DNA of 54,461 bases, taken from contig JAHZBE010000011.1 in NCBI GenBank assembly GCA_019423565.1, positions 1-54,461 on the forward strand, read 5' to 3'. Positions 1 through 8,870 of this stretch are shown one piece after another. How positions within the stretch are numbered: position 1 is the first letter of the stretch; each line of letters begins with the position of its first letter. The position numbers and the translations under genes were made by a program. This DNA is from a bacterium (GTDB taxonomy: Bacteria; Bacillota_I; Bacilli_A; RF39; UBA660). Under the pieces are notes generated by a model that searched no databases, was not told the DNA's origin, and saw only the letters and a program-made list of their open reading frames with translations.

Positions 1-254
1 TAACAATAGTAAATAATGATCCAGAATTTCAAAAGTATATGAGTGAAGAAGAAGACAAAAGGAAAATACAAAATAGTTTACTTTCAGAGGCTAAAGAAGA
101 AGGTATATCACAAGGTATATCTCAAGGTTATACATCAGGTATTAATGATGGTATAAAGCAAACTGCTAAAAACTTATTATCAATGAATATAACTTTAGAA
201 GACATATCAAAAGCAACAGGTTTATCAATTGAAGAAATTAATAAATTAAAATAG
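1..254 (+). CDS. Rpn-family recombination-promoting nuclease / PD-(D/E)XK putative transposase, C-terminal end (5' truncated by window)
   Basis: The frame is open from the first base, so only the last ~83 codons of a longer gene are present. What is visible is a charged linker, a repeated Gly-Ile-Ser-Gln-Gly segment, and a C-terminal helix pair of the form LLSMNITLEDISKATGLSIE that ends in a short HTH-like motif. This tail is typical of the Rpn/PD-(D/E)XK 'putative transposase' family, whose catalytic domain would lie upstream of the window. The first ATG inside the window (base 39) is probably internal. The family promotes RecA-independent recombination; the catalytic part cannot be checked here. 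Confidence 0.6.
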   Translation, partial: TIVNNDPEFQKYMSEEEDKRKIQNSLLSEAKEEGISQGISQGYTSGINDGIKQTAKNLLSMNITLEDISKATGLSIEEINKLK

Positions 255-261
255 TGTTATT

Positions 262-287
262 AGATGAAGTAATTCATCTTTTTTCTT
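262..287 (+). terminator. intrinsic terminator after Rpn-like gene
   Basis: Perfect 7-bp stem AGATGAA/TTCATCT with a GTAA loop, followed by TTTTT-C-TT. It lies 8 bp after the stop codon and separates this gene from deoD. Confidence 0.85.
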
Positions 288-333
288 AATATATATATAA
301 ACTATGATATAATTAAAATGGAAGGTGATAAAA

Positions 334-1050
334 ATGGCAACAGCACATAATATGGCAAATCCTGGTGATATAGCAAAAACAGTTATAATGTCAGGTGATC
401 CACTTAGGATAAAAAAAATAGCAGAGGATTATTTAGAAAATCCAAGACTTGTAAATAACATAAGAAATATATATGCATATACAGGAACATATAAAGGAAA
501 AGAGTTAACAGTAATGGCTCATGGAATGGGAATACCAAGTATGGGTATTTATTCATATGAATTATTTAAGTTTTATGGAGTAGAAAAGATAATAAGACTT
601 GGTTCATGTGGATCATATTCAAAAGATATAAATTTACTTGATATAATACTTGTTGATAAAAGTTATACAGAAAGTAATTTTTCATATACTTTGAACAATG
701 AACATGTAAATTTAGCAGAATCTAGTAAAAATTTAACAGATTTAGTGGAAAACGTAGCAAAAAGAGAGAATATAAATATTGTAAGGGGTAATGTATGTTC
801 ATCTGATTGTTTCGATTGGTATATGACAGATCTAAGTAAATTCTTAGAAAGATTACCAAAAGATTTAAATATAATAGCAGCAGAAATGGAATCATTTGCG
901 CTATTCTATATTGCAAAATTGCTTAATAAAGAAGCAGCTTGTCTTTTAACTGTTGTAGATTCACATGCTAAAAAAGAAGAATTAACCGCAGAACAAAGAC
1001 AAAATAGTATTGATAAGATGACAATATTAGCCCTTGAAAGCATATTATAA
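334..1050 (+). CDS. deoD: purine-nucleoside phosphorylase (DeoD type)
   Basis: Trimeric/hexameric NP-I family phosphorylase that cleaves purine (deoxy)nucleosides with phosphate to base plus (deoxy)ribose-1-phosphate, for cytoplasmic purine salvage. The 238-aa length matches DeoD. Visible motifs: phosphate-binding GDPLR at 21-25, RLGSCGS at 88-94, nucleoside-binding EMES at 184-187, and the catalytic Asp (D209) and Arg (R222) in the TVVDS and EQRQ segments. The ATG at 334 is chosen because GGAAGG lies 8 bp upstream; an in-frame GTG at 325 overlaps that ribosome site. A TATAAT (308-313) sits just upstream, which would give a very short leader. Monocistronic or read into the downstream M16 genes (35-bp gap, no terminator seen). 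Confidence 0.95.
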   Translation: MATAHNMANPGDIAKTVIMSGDPLRIKKIAEDYLENPRLVNNIRNIYAYTGTYKGKELTVMAHGMGIPSMGIYSYELFKFYGVEKIIRLGSCGSYSKDINLLDIILVDKSYTESNFSYTLNNEHVNLAESSKNLTDLVENVAKRENINIVRGNVCSSDCFDWYMTDLSKFLERLPKDLNIIAAEMESFALFYIAKLLNKEAACLLTVVDSHAKKEELTAEQRQNSIDKMTILALESIL

Positions 1051-1084
1051 TAATTTTTATAAATACTAATAAGGGAGGAAATAT

Positions 1085-2353
1085 ATGGAATATAAAAAAT
1101 ATGAATATGATAATTATACAGTACATTTCTTTAATACAGATAAATTTAAAAGTATATTATTATCTACTATTTTTATTAATGAATTTACAAAGGAATCTTT
1201 AACAAAAAGTGCATTACTAAGAAGATTACTTACAAATACAAATGGAATATTAAAAACAGAAACTGATATGGTTAAAATGAGTTATAATTTGTATAATTCC
1301 TATGTAGGAATAGAAAATATTTTACATAATAATGTTTTATCTACAGACTTTTTTATGGAAATCCTAGAAGATAAATATTCAGAACCTGGACTTTTAGAAA
1401 AAGCATTAGATCATTATTTTAATACAATGTTTATTCCAAACGTAGAAAATGGTAAATTTGATAGTAATAATTTCAAATTAGCAAAAAAATCTTTAAGTGA
1501 TTTATATGATACTGAAAAGGATAATAAAGATAGATATGCATATTTAAAAGCATATGAAATGATTGATCCAGAATATTTAAGATATCCAACGATTGGTTAT
1601 AAAGAATGTTTAGATGATTTAAATGAAGAAAATATGTATGAATATTATAAAGAATTTTTGAAAAGTTCAAATGTAAATATATTTGTATTTGGTAACTTTG
1701 ATAATGATAAGGTATTAAATATAATTAATGATAGAGTTAAAGGTAAATTTAGTAAAAATGAAAATAAATATAGACATAATAACTTTGCTTTAGAAAGAGA
1801 AGTAAAAGAAAAAATAGAACAAGATAAAAATAATCAATCAAAACTAGTTATGTTATTTAAACTTTCTGATATTACTGATAGAGAAAGAAATGTTATTTTA
1901 CCACTATTTAATAGAATATTTGGTCTTGGATCAGATTCTAAATTATTTAAAAATGTTAGAGAGAAAAAATCATTAGCGTATGTGATTAGATCAAATATAA
2001 GCAGAGAAGATAATGTTTTATCAGTATTTGCGGGTATCAATGGTGAAAGTAAGGATGACGTAGTAAACGCTACAAAAGAAGAATTAGAAAATATGCAAAA
2101 TGGTAAAATAACAGATGATGAATTTAATAATGCAATTATTTCTAGAAGATCAATGCTTAATAGTTTTCTAGATGAAAATACTTCAATACTTTATTCTAAT
2201 GTTAGTAAAATTCTTACAAATAATGATGATATAGATGAAAGAATTAAAAACTTAGAAACAGTAACAAAGGATGAAATAGTGGAATTTTCTAAAAAAATAA
2301 ATTTAAATATCATATATATGTTAGAAGGGACAAATAAAAATGCAGAAGATTAA
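1085..2353 (+). CDS. yfmF: M16-family peptidase-like protein YfmF (inactive partner)
   Basis: A 422-aa protein of the insulinase/processing-peptidase fold. The N-terminal half lacks the HxxEH zinc motif, as expected for the non-catalytic member of the YfmF/YfmH pair. The C-terminal half keeps the M16 signature around SKLFKNVREKKSLAYVI. GGGAGG lies 7 bp before the ATG. The next gene, with an intact zinc site, overlaps its end by 14 bp, so the two are translationally coupled and probably form a heterodimer. In Bacillus the pair is annotated as associated with EF-P 5-aminopentanol modification; that role is family knowledge and is not shown by this sequence. Confidence 0.85.
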   Translation: MEYKKYEYDNYTVHFFNTDKFKSILLSTIFINEFTKESLTKSALLRRLLTNTNGILKTETDMVKMSYNLYNSYVGIENILHNNVLSTDFFMEILEDKYSEPGLLEKALDHYFNTMFIPNVENGKFDSNNFKLAKKSLSDLYDTEKDNKDRYAYLKAYEMIDPEYLRYPTIGYKECLDDLNEENMYEYYKEFLKSSNVNIFVFGNFDNDKVLNIINDRVKGKFSKNENKYRHNNFALEREVKEKIEQDKNNQSKLVMLFKLSDITDRERNVILPLFNRIFGLGSDSKLFKNVREKKSLAYVIRSNISREDNVLSVFAGINGESKDDVVNATKEELENMQNGKITDDEFNNAIISRRSMLNSFLDENTSILYSNVSKILTNNDDIDERIKNLETVTKDEIVEFSKKINLNIIYMLEGTNKNAED

Positions 2354-3623
2354 TTTAGAAGGATTAAATGAATATGTTGCTTATGAAAAACTTGATAATA
2401 ATCTAGATGTTTATGTGTATAGAAAAAAAGATTTTCATTCGTTTTATGCGTATTATATAACTAATTATGGAGCACTTAATACAGAATTTGTTCCAATAAA
2501 TGAAGAAAAAATGCATAAATTTCCTGATGGAATTGCTCATTTTTTAGAACATAAAATGTTTGAAAAAGAAGATGGACATGTTTTAGAAAAATTTCCTTTA
2601 ATAGGAGGATCAAGTAATGCATTTACAAGTTATACACATACTGTTTATCAAGTAAGCGGTACAGAAAAATTTTATGATAATTTAAATTTATTAATTAACT
2701 TTGTTGAAAATCCATATTTTACTGACAAAAATGTTGAAAAAGAAAAAGGTATTATTAAACAAGAATTATTTATGGGTAAAGATAATCCATATAGAGTATT
2801 TGCCTTTGAAAAATTAAAGAACCTATTTGTAAATTTGGGTTATGGAAGAGAAATAGTTGGTGAAGAAAAAGATATTGATAGTATTACAAAAGATGACTTA
2901 TATAAATGTTATAATACATTTTATAATCCAGGTAATATGTGTTTGATTATAGTAACAAATGAAGAAGAAGAAAAAGTAATTAATTTTGTTAAAGAGATTG
3001 AAGACAAAAGAAAAGTAGATATTGAAACTGATATTGAAGTAAAGAAAATTAATGAACCAGAAAATGTTAATAAAGAATTTAATATAATTTATCAAAATGT
3101 CTCTAAATGTGAACTTTCTTATTCATTTAAATTACCTATTAATGATTATAAAATTCCATATCATAAACTTGATTTATATTTATATATAATTTTTATTAGT
3201 AATCTTGGTAAACTAACTGGTTTTGGACTTGATTTAAAAGAAAAAAATCTAATAAATGGTAATATTGGCATAGGAACAAATAAATATATGGATTATATCG
3301 TTCCAAGTATTAATGTATCTACTGATTATCCAGAAAAAATAATAGATATTTTAGATAAAAAAATAAAAGAGTTTTCTCTTGATGAAGAATATTTTAATAT
3401 GATAAAAAAGTCAATGATTTCAGATTTTGTATATTGTTTTACAGGTGTTTCAAATGTTATGAGTTATCTATTTGGTAGTTATGCGAATAATAAAAAAATA
3501 TTAACAACAGATTTTAAAGATTTTCAAGAATTAAATTTTGAAGAATTAAAAGAAGTATTTAATAAACTAAATCTTGATAATAAAAGTATATTAATAATGA
3601 AACCATTAGAAGAAAAGGAGTAA
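2340..3623 (+). CDS. yfmH: M16-family zinc metallopeptidase YfmH
   Basis: A 427-aa M16 peptidase with the inverted zinc motif intact: HFLEH at 67-71, with the downstream Glu region EKEKGIIKQEL supplying the third ligand. It is the catalytic partner of the preceding zinc-less homologue. Its start overlaps that gene by 14 bp, and the ABC transporter gene follows after only 2 bp, so all four genes look like one operon. Cytoplasmic, no signal peptide. The substrate is unknown; the family assignment is firm. Confidence 0.88.
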   Translation: MQKINLEGLNEYVAYEKLDNNLDVYVYRKKDFHSFYAYYITNYGALNTEFVPINEEKMHKFPDGIAHFLEHKMFEKEDGHVLEKFPLIGGSSNAFTSYTHTVYQVSGTEKFYDNLNLLINFVENPYFTDKNVEKEKGIIKQELFMGKDNPYRVFAFEKLKNLFVNLGYGREIVGEEKDIDSITKDDLYKCYNTFYNPGNMCLIIVTNEEEEKVINFVKEIEDKRKVDIETDIEVKKINEPENVNKEFNIIYQNVSKCELSYSFKLPINDYKIPYHKLDLYLYIIFISNLGKLTGFGLDLKEKNLINGNIGIGTNKYMDYIVPSINVSTDYPEKIIDILDKKIKEFSLDEEYFNMIKKSMISDFVYCFTGVSNVMSYLFGSYANNKKILTTDFKDFQELNFEELKEVFNKLNLDNKSILIMKPLEEKE

Positions 3624-3625
3624 AT

Positions 3626-4525
3626 ATGTTAAAAGTAGAAAATGTATCGAAATACTATGATGATTTTAAAGCCGTAGATAATCTTTCTTTTGAAGTAAAA
3701 GAAGGAGAAATATTTGGACTTCTTGGTGCGAATGGTGCGGGTAAAACAACTACATTTAGAATGATTATGAATTTGCTTGAACCAACAAGTGGTAAAATTA
3801 CGTTAAATGGTAAAAAAATAGATTATAATGTAACTGATGAAATAGGTTTTTTGACAGAAGAAAGAAGTTTGTTATTAAAACTTACTGTAAAAGAATTAAT
3901 GATTTATTATGGAACTTTAAAATCTATGAAAAAAGATGAAATAATAAGTGAACTAAAAAAATGGCTTAAAAGATTTAAAATTGAAGAATATGAAAATAAA
4001 ATGATAAAAGAATTATCAAAAGGTAATAAACAAAAAATACAATTTATATCTTCAATAATTCATAAACCAAAATTATTAATATTAGACGAACCATTTAGCG
4101 GACTTGATCCTATAAATGTAGATATGTTTATAGATGTTATTAATGAATTAAAAGAAAATGGTACAATTATTATATTTTCATCACATCAAATGAATAATGT
4201 TGAATTATTTTGTGAAAAATTACTTATATTAAATCATGGTAAAACAATAATACAAGGTAATTTAAAAGATATAAAAAATAATTATGATGAAAGAAAAATA
4301 CTTATAAAAGCAGATGTATCTAAATCGGAACTAAGTAAACTTGATGGTGTTAAAAGTACAATAATAAAAGGTGATGAAATAGAATTAAAAATAGAAAATA
4401 AAAGCTATGCAAAGGGTATATTTGATTATGTTTCAAAATGTAAAAATGTAACTAAGTTTGAAGTAGTGGAATTATCACTTCATGAGATATTTACAAAAGA
4501 GGTAGGTGTTTCTTATGACAAATAA
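3626..4525 (+). CDS. ABC transporter ATP-binding protein (NatA-like)
   Basis: A 299-aa ABC-2 exporter ATPase. Walker A is GANGAGKTT (34-42), the signature is LSKGNKQ (130-136, a variant of LSGGQ typical of the NatA group), Walker B is LLILDEP (150-156), followed by the D-loop FSGLD and H-loop SSHQM. The C-terminal ~80 residues form the extension usual in NatA/CcmA-type exporters. The gene lies 2 bp after yfmH and overlaps the permease start by 11 bp. NatAB exports Na+ in Bacillus, but homologues carry other cargo, so the substrate is left open. Confidence 0.9.
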   Translation: MLKVENVSKYYDDFKAVDNLSFEVKEGEIFGLLGANGAGKTTTFRMIMNLLEPTSGKITLNGKKIDYNVTDEIGFLTEERSLLLKLTVKELMIYYGTLKSMKKDEIISELKKWLKRFKIEEYENKMIKELSKGNKQKIQFISSIIHKPKLLILDEPFSGLDPINVDMFIDVINELKENGTIIIFSSHQMNNVELFCEKLLILNHGKTIIQGNLKDIKNNYDERKILIKADVSKSELSKLDGVKSTIIKGDEIELKIENKSYAKGIFDYVSKCKNVTKFEVVELSLHEIFTKEVGVSYDK

Positions 4526-5816
4526 ATTTTGGTTTTTAACAAAAAATAGTCTTAAAAAGAAGATGAAAAATAAGACGTTTATAATTGTAAATATTTTATT
4601 ATTAATAGTACTTGTCGCACTTATAAATATTGATAGAGTAGTAATGTTATTTGGTGGTAATTTTGATAAACAAAATAATATTATGGTTTTAGATAATACT
4701 AATAAAACATATGAAATATTTAAAAAAACAATAGACAGTGAAGAAACAATTATAGATACAGGACTAAAATATAAAGTAAAAAAAGTAAGTGATGAAAAAA
4801 AGGCAAAAAAAGAAATAAAAAAGGATGAAGATATATTACTTATAATTAATAATGATGAAAATGATATTATAAATGTAACAATGATTACATATGGATATAT
4901 TAATTCAAATTTATATCAATTAATAAATTCATCTATTACTGCATCTAAACAGAATCTTGCAATGGAAGAAATTGGAATAAGTGCTGAAGAACTTGCTAAG
5001 ATAAGTAAAAGTGTTGAAATAAAAAGAGAATATATTGAAGCAAATAAAAGTAAGGAAGAAGAACAAAATGAATTTATAATGGGAATAGTAACTCCTATTG
5101 TCATATTTCCATTCTTTATGCTTATAACACTTGTGGTACAAATGGTTGGTGCAGAAATAAATGAAGAAAAATCTACAAGAAGTATGGAAATTATTATTTC
5201 AAATGTTCCTGCTAAAGTGCACTTTTTCTCAAAAATACTTGCTGCCAATTTATTTGTAATAATTCAGTGTGCACTTTTAGGATTATATTCACTTATTGGA
5301 ATGTTACTAAGGGGAGGCAAAAGCCTAGATAGTATTCAAAATGTTGATGTAATTTCAAATGTTACTAGTGGAATGGATATAACTGGTATGATAAATAATT
5401 TAGTCGGTTATATACCACTTGTATTAATACTTATGGCTGTAACACTTTTAGGTTATTCACTTCTTGCCGGAATATTAGCATCAATGACAACAAATATGGA
5501 AGATTTTCAACAACTTCAAACTCCAATATTTGTAGTTTCACTAGTAGGATTTTATTTAGCAATAATGAACACTATGTTTGATGGCGCGATATTTATAAGA
5601 GTACTTTCTTATGTACCATTTATATCTGCTATATTATCTCCATCATTATTAGTAACTGGTGTAATCGGATTTAAAGATATAATTTTATCTATATTATTGA
5701 TGGTTGTTGTAATATATTTATTACTTAAGTATGGACTAAAAATTTATAAAGAAGGTATACTTAACTATTCAAGTAACAAATTATGGAAGAAAATGTTAAA
5801 AGCATTAAAACATTAA
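4515..5816 (+). CDS. ABC transporter permease (NatB/ABC-2 family)
   Basis: Permease of about 433 aa. One N-terminal membrane helix (about 18-40) is followed by a ~140-residue extracytoplasmic domain and a cluster of five or six hydrophobic helices in the C-terminal half, the layout of ABC-2/NatB permeases. The motif NEEKSTRSMEII just after the second helix is characteristic of this family. ATG 4515 is preferred: AGGTG lies 6 bp upstream, whereas an in-frame GTG at 4506 lies inside that site. It overlaps the ATPase gene by 11 bp and pairs with it. An intrinsic terminator follows immediately. Confidence 0.85.
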   Translation: MTNKFWFLTKNSLKKKMKNKTFIIVNILLLIVLVALINIDRVVMLFGGNFDKQNNIMVLDNTNKTYEIFKKTIDSEETIIDTGLKYKVKKVSDEKKAKKEIKKDEDILLIINNDENDIINVTMITYGYINSNLYQLINSSITASKQNLAMEEIGISAEELAKISKSVEIKREYIEANKSKEEEQNEFIMGIVTPIVIFPFFMLITLVVQMVGAEINEEKSTRSMEIIISNVPAKVHFFSKILAANLFVIIQCALLGLYSLIGMLLRGGKSLDSIQNVDVISNVTSGMDITGMINNLVGYIPLVLILMAVTLLGYSLLAGILASMTTNMEDFQQLQTPIFVVSLVGFYLAIMNTMFDGAIFIRVLSYVPFISAILSPSLLVTGVIGFKDIILSILLMVVVIYLLLKYGLKIYKEGILNYSSNKLWKKMLKALKH

Positions 5817-5821
5817 AAAAG

Positions 5822-5845
5822 ACTATTTCGTTGAAATAGTTTTTT
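5822..5845 (+). terminator. intrinsic terminator of yfmFH-ABC operon
   Basis: 8-bp stem ACTATTTC/GAAATAGT with a GTT loop and five or more T, six bases after the permease stop codon. Confidence 0.9.
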
Positions 5846-5851
5846 GTTTAT

Positions 5852-5872
5852 AAAAAACTAACTTTTTGTTAG
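5852..5872 (-). terminator. intrinsic terminator downstream of tRNA-Arg (minus strand)
   Basis: Read on the minus strand: CTAAC, AAAAA loop, GTTAG, then TTTTTT. It lies 47 bp beyond the tRNA 3' end. Confidence 0.7.
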
Positions 5873-5918
5873 CTCATTTATTTATTACCAAATAGGTATA
5901 TTTGGGTATTAATCAATC

Positions 5919-5995
5919 TGGTGTCCCCGGGCAGAATCGAACTGCCGACCTATCGCTTAGGAGGCGATTGCTCTATCCTACTGAGCTACGAAGAC
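5919..5995 (-). tRNA. tRNA-Arg (anticodon CCT)
   Basis: On the minus strand a full cloverleaf folds: acceptor GTCTTCG/CGGGGAC, D arm GCTC/GAGC, anticodon stem ATCGC/GCGAT with loop CTCCTAA (anticodon CCT, reading AGG), T arm GGCAG/CTGCC with loop TTCGATT, discriminator A and an encoded CCA. A TATAAT box (plus-strand 6005-6010) lies about 10 bp upstream of the 5' end, so it has its own promoter. Confidence 0.95.
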
Positions 5996-6090
5996 ACTAA
6001 AAACATTATAACATATATATTAAAATTTTTTCCATATTATTTTTATATTATTGTACCTATTGAATATTATTATAGTAGGGAGGAAGTAGT

Positions 6091-7336
6091 ATGAAGAAAG
6101 TATGGAAAAATTATAAAGGAACAATACTATTATTATTGGGGGTTATAATAGGTGGTATATTAGGTCTTATCTTTAAAGAAAAAGTAACAGTACTTAAACC
6201 ACTTGGTGATTTATATATGAACATAATGTTTGTTATTATTGTTCCACTTATATTTTTAACAATAACAGTATCAATTGCTAAAATAAAAGAACCAAAAAGA
6301 TTAGGAAAAGTATTAATTACAATATTTTTAACATTTTTTAGTTACATCTATAGTTGCAGCTCTTGTTGGTCTTGTTGTAACAAGTTCTATAAAGCTTGTA
6401 GAAAATAAAGATTCTAGCAAAATAATAGATGTGTTAGGCAATGAAAACACAAAAGATAATGAAAAAATAAGTATATTATCTAGAACAGTAGAAGCTATAA
6501 GTGTTAGTGATTTCTCATTATTATTAACAAAAGAAAATATAATAGCACTTGTAATATTTTCAATATTAATTGGTCTTGCTATATCAAAGGTTGGAAAAGA
6601 TGCAGAACCTGCAATAAAAGTATTAGAATCTTTTAATAAAATAATATTTAAATTTATTGATTTTACATTTTATTATGCTCCAATAGGACTAGGTGCTTAT
6701 TTTGCAAATCTTATTGGAACATTTGGAACAGAAATTGCTGTAGGATATGCAAAAACTTTTGTAATATATACGGTAACTGCAATAATATTTTATTTTGTTA
6801 TATATAGTTTATATGCATTTATTTCTGGTGGTAAAAAAGGTTTTAAATTATTCTGGAAAAATATATTACCACCAACAGTAGCATCTGTATCAACATGTTC
6901 ATCAGCAGCATCTATACCAGTAAATATAACAAGTGCAAAGAATATTGGTGTATCAGATGATATTGCTGAAACAATGATACCACTTGGAACAAGTTTCCAT
7001 AAAGACGGTTCTGTTATTGGTAGTGTATTTAAAATTATGTTTTTAGTATATCTATTTAATGCAGATGTAAGCACAGGAAAGGTAATATTAGTTGCGCTTA
7101 TTTCAACACTTTTAGTAACTGCAATTCCAGTAGGTGGTGGAACAATATCTGAAACACTTATTATTACAATGATGGGATTCCCACTTACAGCACTTCCAAT
7201 TTTAACAATTGTTGCAACAATAATAGATCCTGCCGCAACTTTATTAAATGTTGTAGGTGATACATCATCTTCTATGCTTGTTTCAAGAGTAATAGATGGA
7301 AAAGATTGGATAAATAAAAAGTTTAAAAAGGAATAA
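6091..7336 (+). pseudogene. dicarboxylate/amino acid:cation (Na+/H+) symporter, frameshifted
   Basis: Two frames together give a complete DAACS (DctA/GltP-type) secondary transporter of about 415 aa. The N-terminal part (6091-6340) has two membrane helices; the rest continues in the +1 frame from about 6341 (VTSIVAALVGLVV) to 7336. Family marks are the Ser-rich re-entrant hairpin STCSSAASIP, PLGTSFHKDGSVIG and the DPAATLLNVVGD transport motif. The shift lies in a run of six T at 6334-6339; five T would restore one frame. A good ribosome site (GGGAGG) precedes the ATG. It could be a true pseudogene, a slippage-switched gene or a sequencing error. The tail is otherwise intact, so loss would be recent. 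Confidence 0.85.
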
Positions 7337-7351
7337 TCATTTATTCCTTTT
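7326..7351 (+). terminator. terminator of symporter gene
   Basis: 11-bp stem AAAAGGAATAA/TTATTCCTTTT, TCAT loop, overlapping the stop codon. The U-tract is short and formed by the stem end. Confidence 0.65.
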
Positions 7352-7396
7352 AACATTATTTAAAATTAAAAATATAATATGATAAGAGGTAATACT

Positions 7397-7504
7397 ATGT
7401 TTATAAAAGACTTCATATCATATTTTGATATAATTTTTCCACTTTTCATTTTATATTTATTTTTCTTATTGCTTGCTTATATAAAAAATAAAAATAATAA
7501 ATGA
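7397..7504 (+). CDS. small single-pass membrane protein, 35 aa
   Basis: A 35-codon frame starts at ATG 7397, 8 bp after AGAGGT, and ends with TGA. It has a short N-terminal segment MFIKDFISYFD, one hydrophobic helix (about 12-28), and a basic tail KNKNNK, so the positive side probably faces the cytoplasm. A terminator starts three bases after the stop, so this is a compact stand-alone unit. No family is recognised. A small regulatory membrane peptide or a toxin of a type I system are both possible; nothing here decides between them. Confidence 0.5.
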   Translation: MFIKDFISYFDIIFPLFILYLFFLLLAYIKNKNNK

Positions 7505-7507
7505 ACT

Positions 7508-7531
7508 AAAAACTAGAAATATAGTTTTTTT
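7508..7531 (+). terminator. intrinsic terminator after small membrane protein
   Basis: 8-bp stem AAAAACTA/TAGTTTTT with loop GAAATA and a T7 tail. Confidence 0.8.
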
Positions 7532-7586
7532 CTTTTTTAACTTTTTATATCCATAAATTTATATTATAATAATATTAGGAGTGGTT

Positions 7587-8144
7587 ATGAAAAAAATATA
7601 TATTGTATTATCACAAAGTTATAGTATGCTTGCTAAAACAATAAAACTATTTACTAAAGATAAATATTCACATATTTCAATTTCATTTGATGAAGATTGT
7701 ACAAATATGTATTCTATAGGTAGAAAATATAAATATTGTCCATTTGTTGGAAAATATATGAATGAAAGTATTTATAAGGGTCTTTATTCAATATCACCAA
7801 GAGCTGAAATACTTATATATGAACTATCTATATCAGATGAGCAGTATGAAAATATAAAAAGATTATTAGATGAATATGGTATTTCTTGTAAAGGTTACAA
7901 TTTTTTAGGACTTGTTTTGGCAATTTTTAATAAGAAAATAAATAGAAGAAAATACTATTGTTCAGAATTTATATATAAAATTCTTTCTGATGATAGTGTT
8001 AAGTTATTTGGAAAAACTAAAAGAATAGTAAAACCTATGGATTTTGAAAAAATAGAAAATTTGAAATTTGTTTATGAAGGTAAAATAATTGATTATAAAT
8101 TAAAAAAATTACCAACTTTAAATTTATTAGATAAAGTGATATAA
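7587..8144 (+). CDS. YycO-like NlpC/P60-fold cysteine hydrolase (putative)
   Basis: A 185-aa protein without signal peptide. The N-terminal IYIVLSQSYSMLAKTIKLFT, an early His in KYSHISISFD, and the later KYYCSEFIYKIL with a conserved Cys and Glu match the YiiX/YycO group of permuted NlpC/P60 papain-like enzymes. That group is thought to act on peptide, amide or lipid bonds; the substrate is unknown. AGGAG lies 5 bp before ATG 7587; an in-frame GTG at 7581 falls inside this site. A TATAAT at 7565-7570 suggests its own promoter. Confidence 0.65.
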   Translation: MKKIYIVLSQSYSMLAKTIKLFTKDKYSHISISFDEDCTNMYSIGRKYKYCPFVGKYMNESIYKGLYSISPRAEILIYELSISDEQYENIKRLLDEYGISCKGYNFLGLVLAIFNKKINRRKYYCSEFIYKILSDDSVKLFGKTKRIVKPMDFEKIENLKFVYEGKIIDYKLKKLPTLNLLDKVI

Positions 8145-8167
8145 TAAAAAAGAAAGGTAGGATATGT

Positions 8168-8749
8168 ATGTTAAAGAAAGTATTTAATATTTCAATAATT
8201 TCATCAGTGTTATTATTCTTATTTGGATTAGTTTTAGCAGTTAATGCAGAAGGATTCATAAAATCAATTACGGTTGCGATTGGAGTAGTTTTATTGCTTA
8301 TTGGTGTGTTTCCAGTAATTGACTATTTTAGATATAGAAAAGATGGACTAGGTGCGAGTGTAGGACTTATTTCTGGTATATTTAGTATAGTATGTGGACT
8401 TATGCTTTTAATAAATGAAGATTTACTTATGATTCTAATACCAGTATTTATTGGTGTATGGATGATTATTAATGGTATAAATAAAATTCAAGTTTCCTTT
8501 GAAATAAAAGATTTAGGAGAAAAATCATGGGTTATAACTTTTATATATTCAATACTAATAATGGTTTTAGGTGGATACTTTATAGTTAATCCAATAAGTG
8601 GCGCAACAACTGTTACTAGTTTTATAGGAATAATTTTATGTATATATGCAGTACTAGATATTATTGATTGCGTTATTATAAAAGTTAAAGTAAAAAGTTT
8701 TAAAAAAGAATTAGATAAAATCGAAAATAACGTTGTAGATGAACAATAA
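8168..8749 (+). CDS. HdeD/DUF308-family membrane protein
   Basis: A 193-aa integral membrane protein with six hydrophobic segments in three helical pairs, with Gly-rich turns such as LIGVFPVIDYFRYRK and GVWMIINGINKIQ. This internal repetition is the hallmark of the DUF308/HdeD family, linked to acid resistance in Escherichia coli and of unknown role in Bacillota. The ribosome site AAAGGTAGG precedes ATG 8168; an ATG four bases earlier is out of frame. A polar, charged C-terminal tail (about 30 residues) is cytoplasmic. The CIRCE element of clpB begins 22 bp beyond its end. Confidence 0.8.
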   Translation: MLKKVFNISIISSVLLFLFGLVLAVNAEGFIKSITVAIGVVLLLIGVFPVIDYFRYRKDGLGASVGLISGIFSIVCGLMLLINEDLLMILIPVFIGVWMIINGINKIQVSFEIKDLGEKSWVITFIYSILIMVLGGYFIVNPISGATTVTSFIGIILCIYAVLDIIDCVIIKVKVKSFKKELDKIENNVVDEQ

Positions 8750-8771
8750 TAAATAAAAAAATTAATATATT

Positions 8772-8812
8772 TTAGCACTCTTACTTGACAAGTGCTAAAA
8801 TAGTGATATAAT
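8772..8812 (+). promoter_or_regulatory. CIRCE-like HrcA operator overlapping the clpB promoter
   Basis: Inverted repeat TTAGCACTC-N9-AAGTGCTAA (8772-8798), one mismatch from the CIRCE consensus TTAGCACTC-N9-GAGTGCTAA. The -35 box TTGACA (8785-8790) lies within it. With a 16-bp spacer the -10 box TATAAT is at 8807-8812. Repressor binding would directly block the polymerase, so clpB is predicted to belong to the HrcA heat-shock regulon. Confidence 0.92.
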
Positions 8813-8870
8813 TAAAGTATGCAGTAAAAAGCATTCTTTTTATATGCAATTATATAAGGAGGGGATAACT

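Noticed and set aside
4916..5248. 110-codon minus-strand frame within the ABC permease
   Set aside because: It is a shadow frame with low-complexity hydrophobic text and no start signal.
6790..7356. 188-codon open frame on the minus strand
   Set aside because: It is the shadow of the symporter gene; the plus-strand protein has the family motifs.
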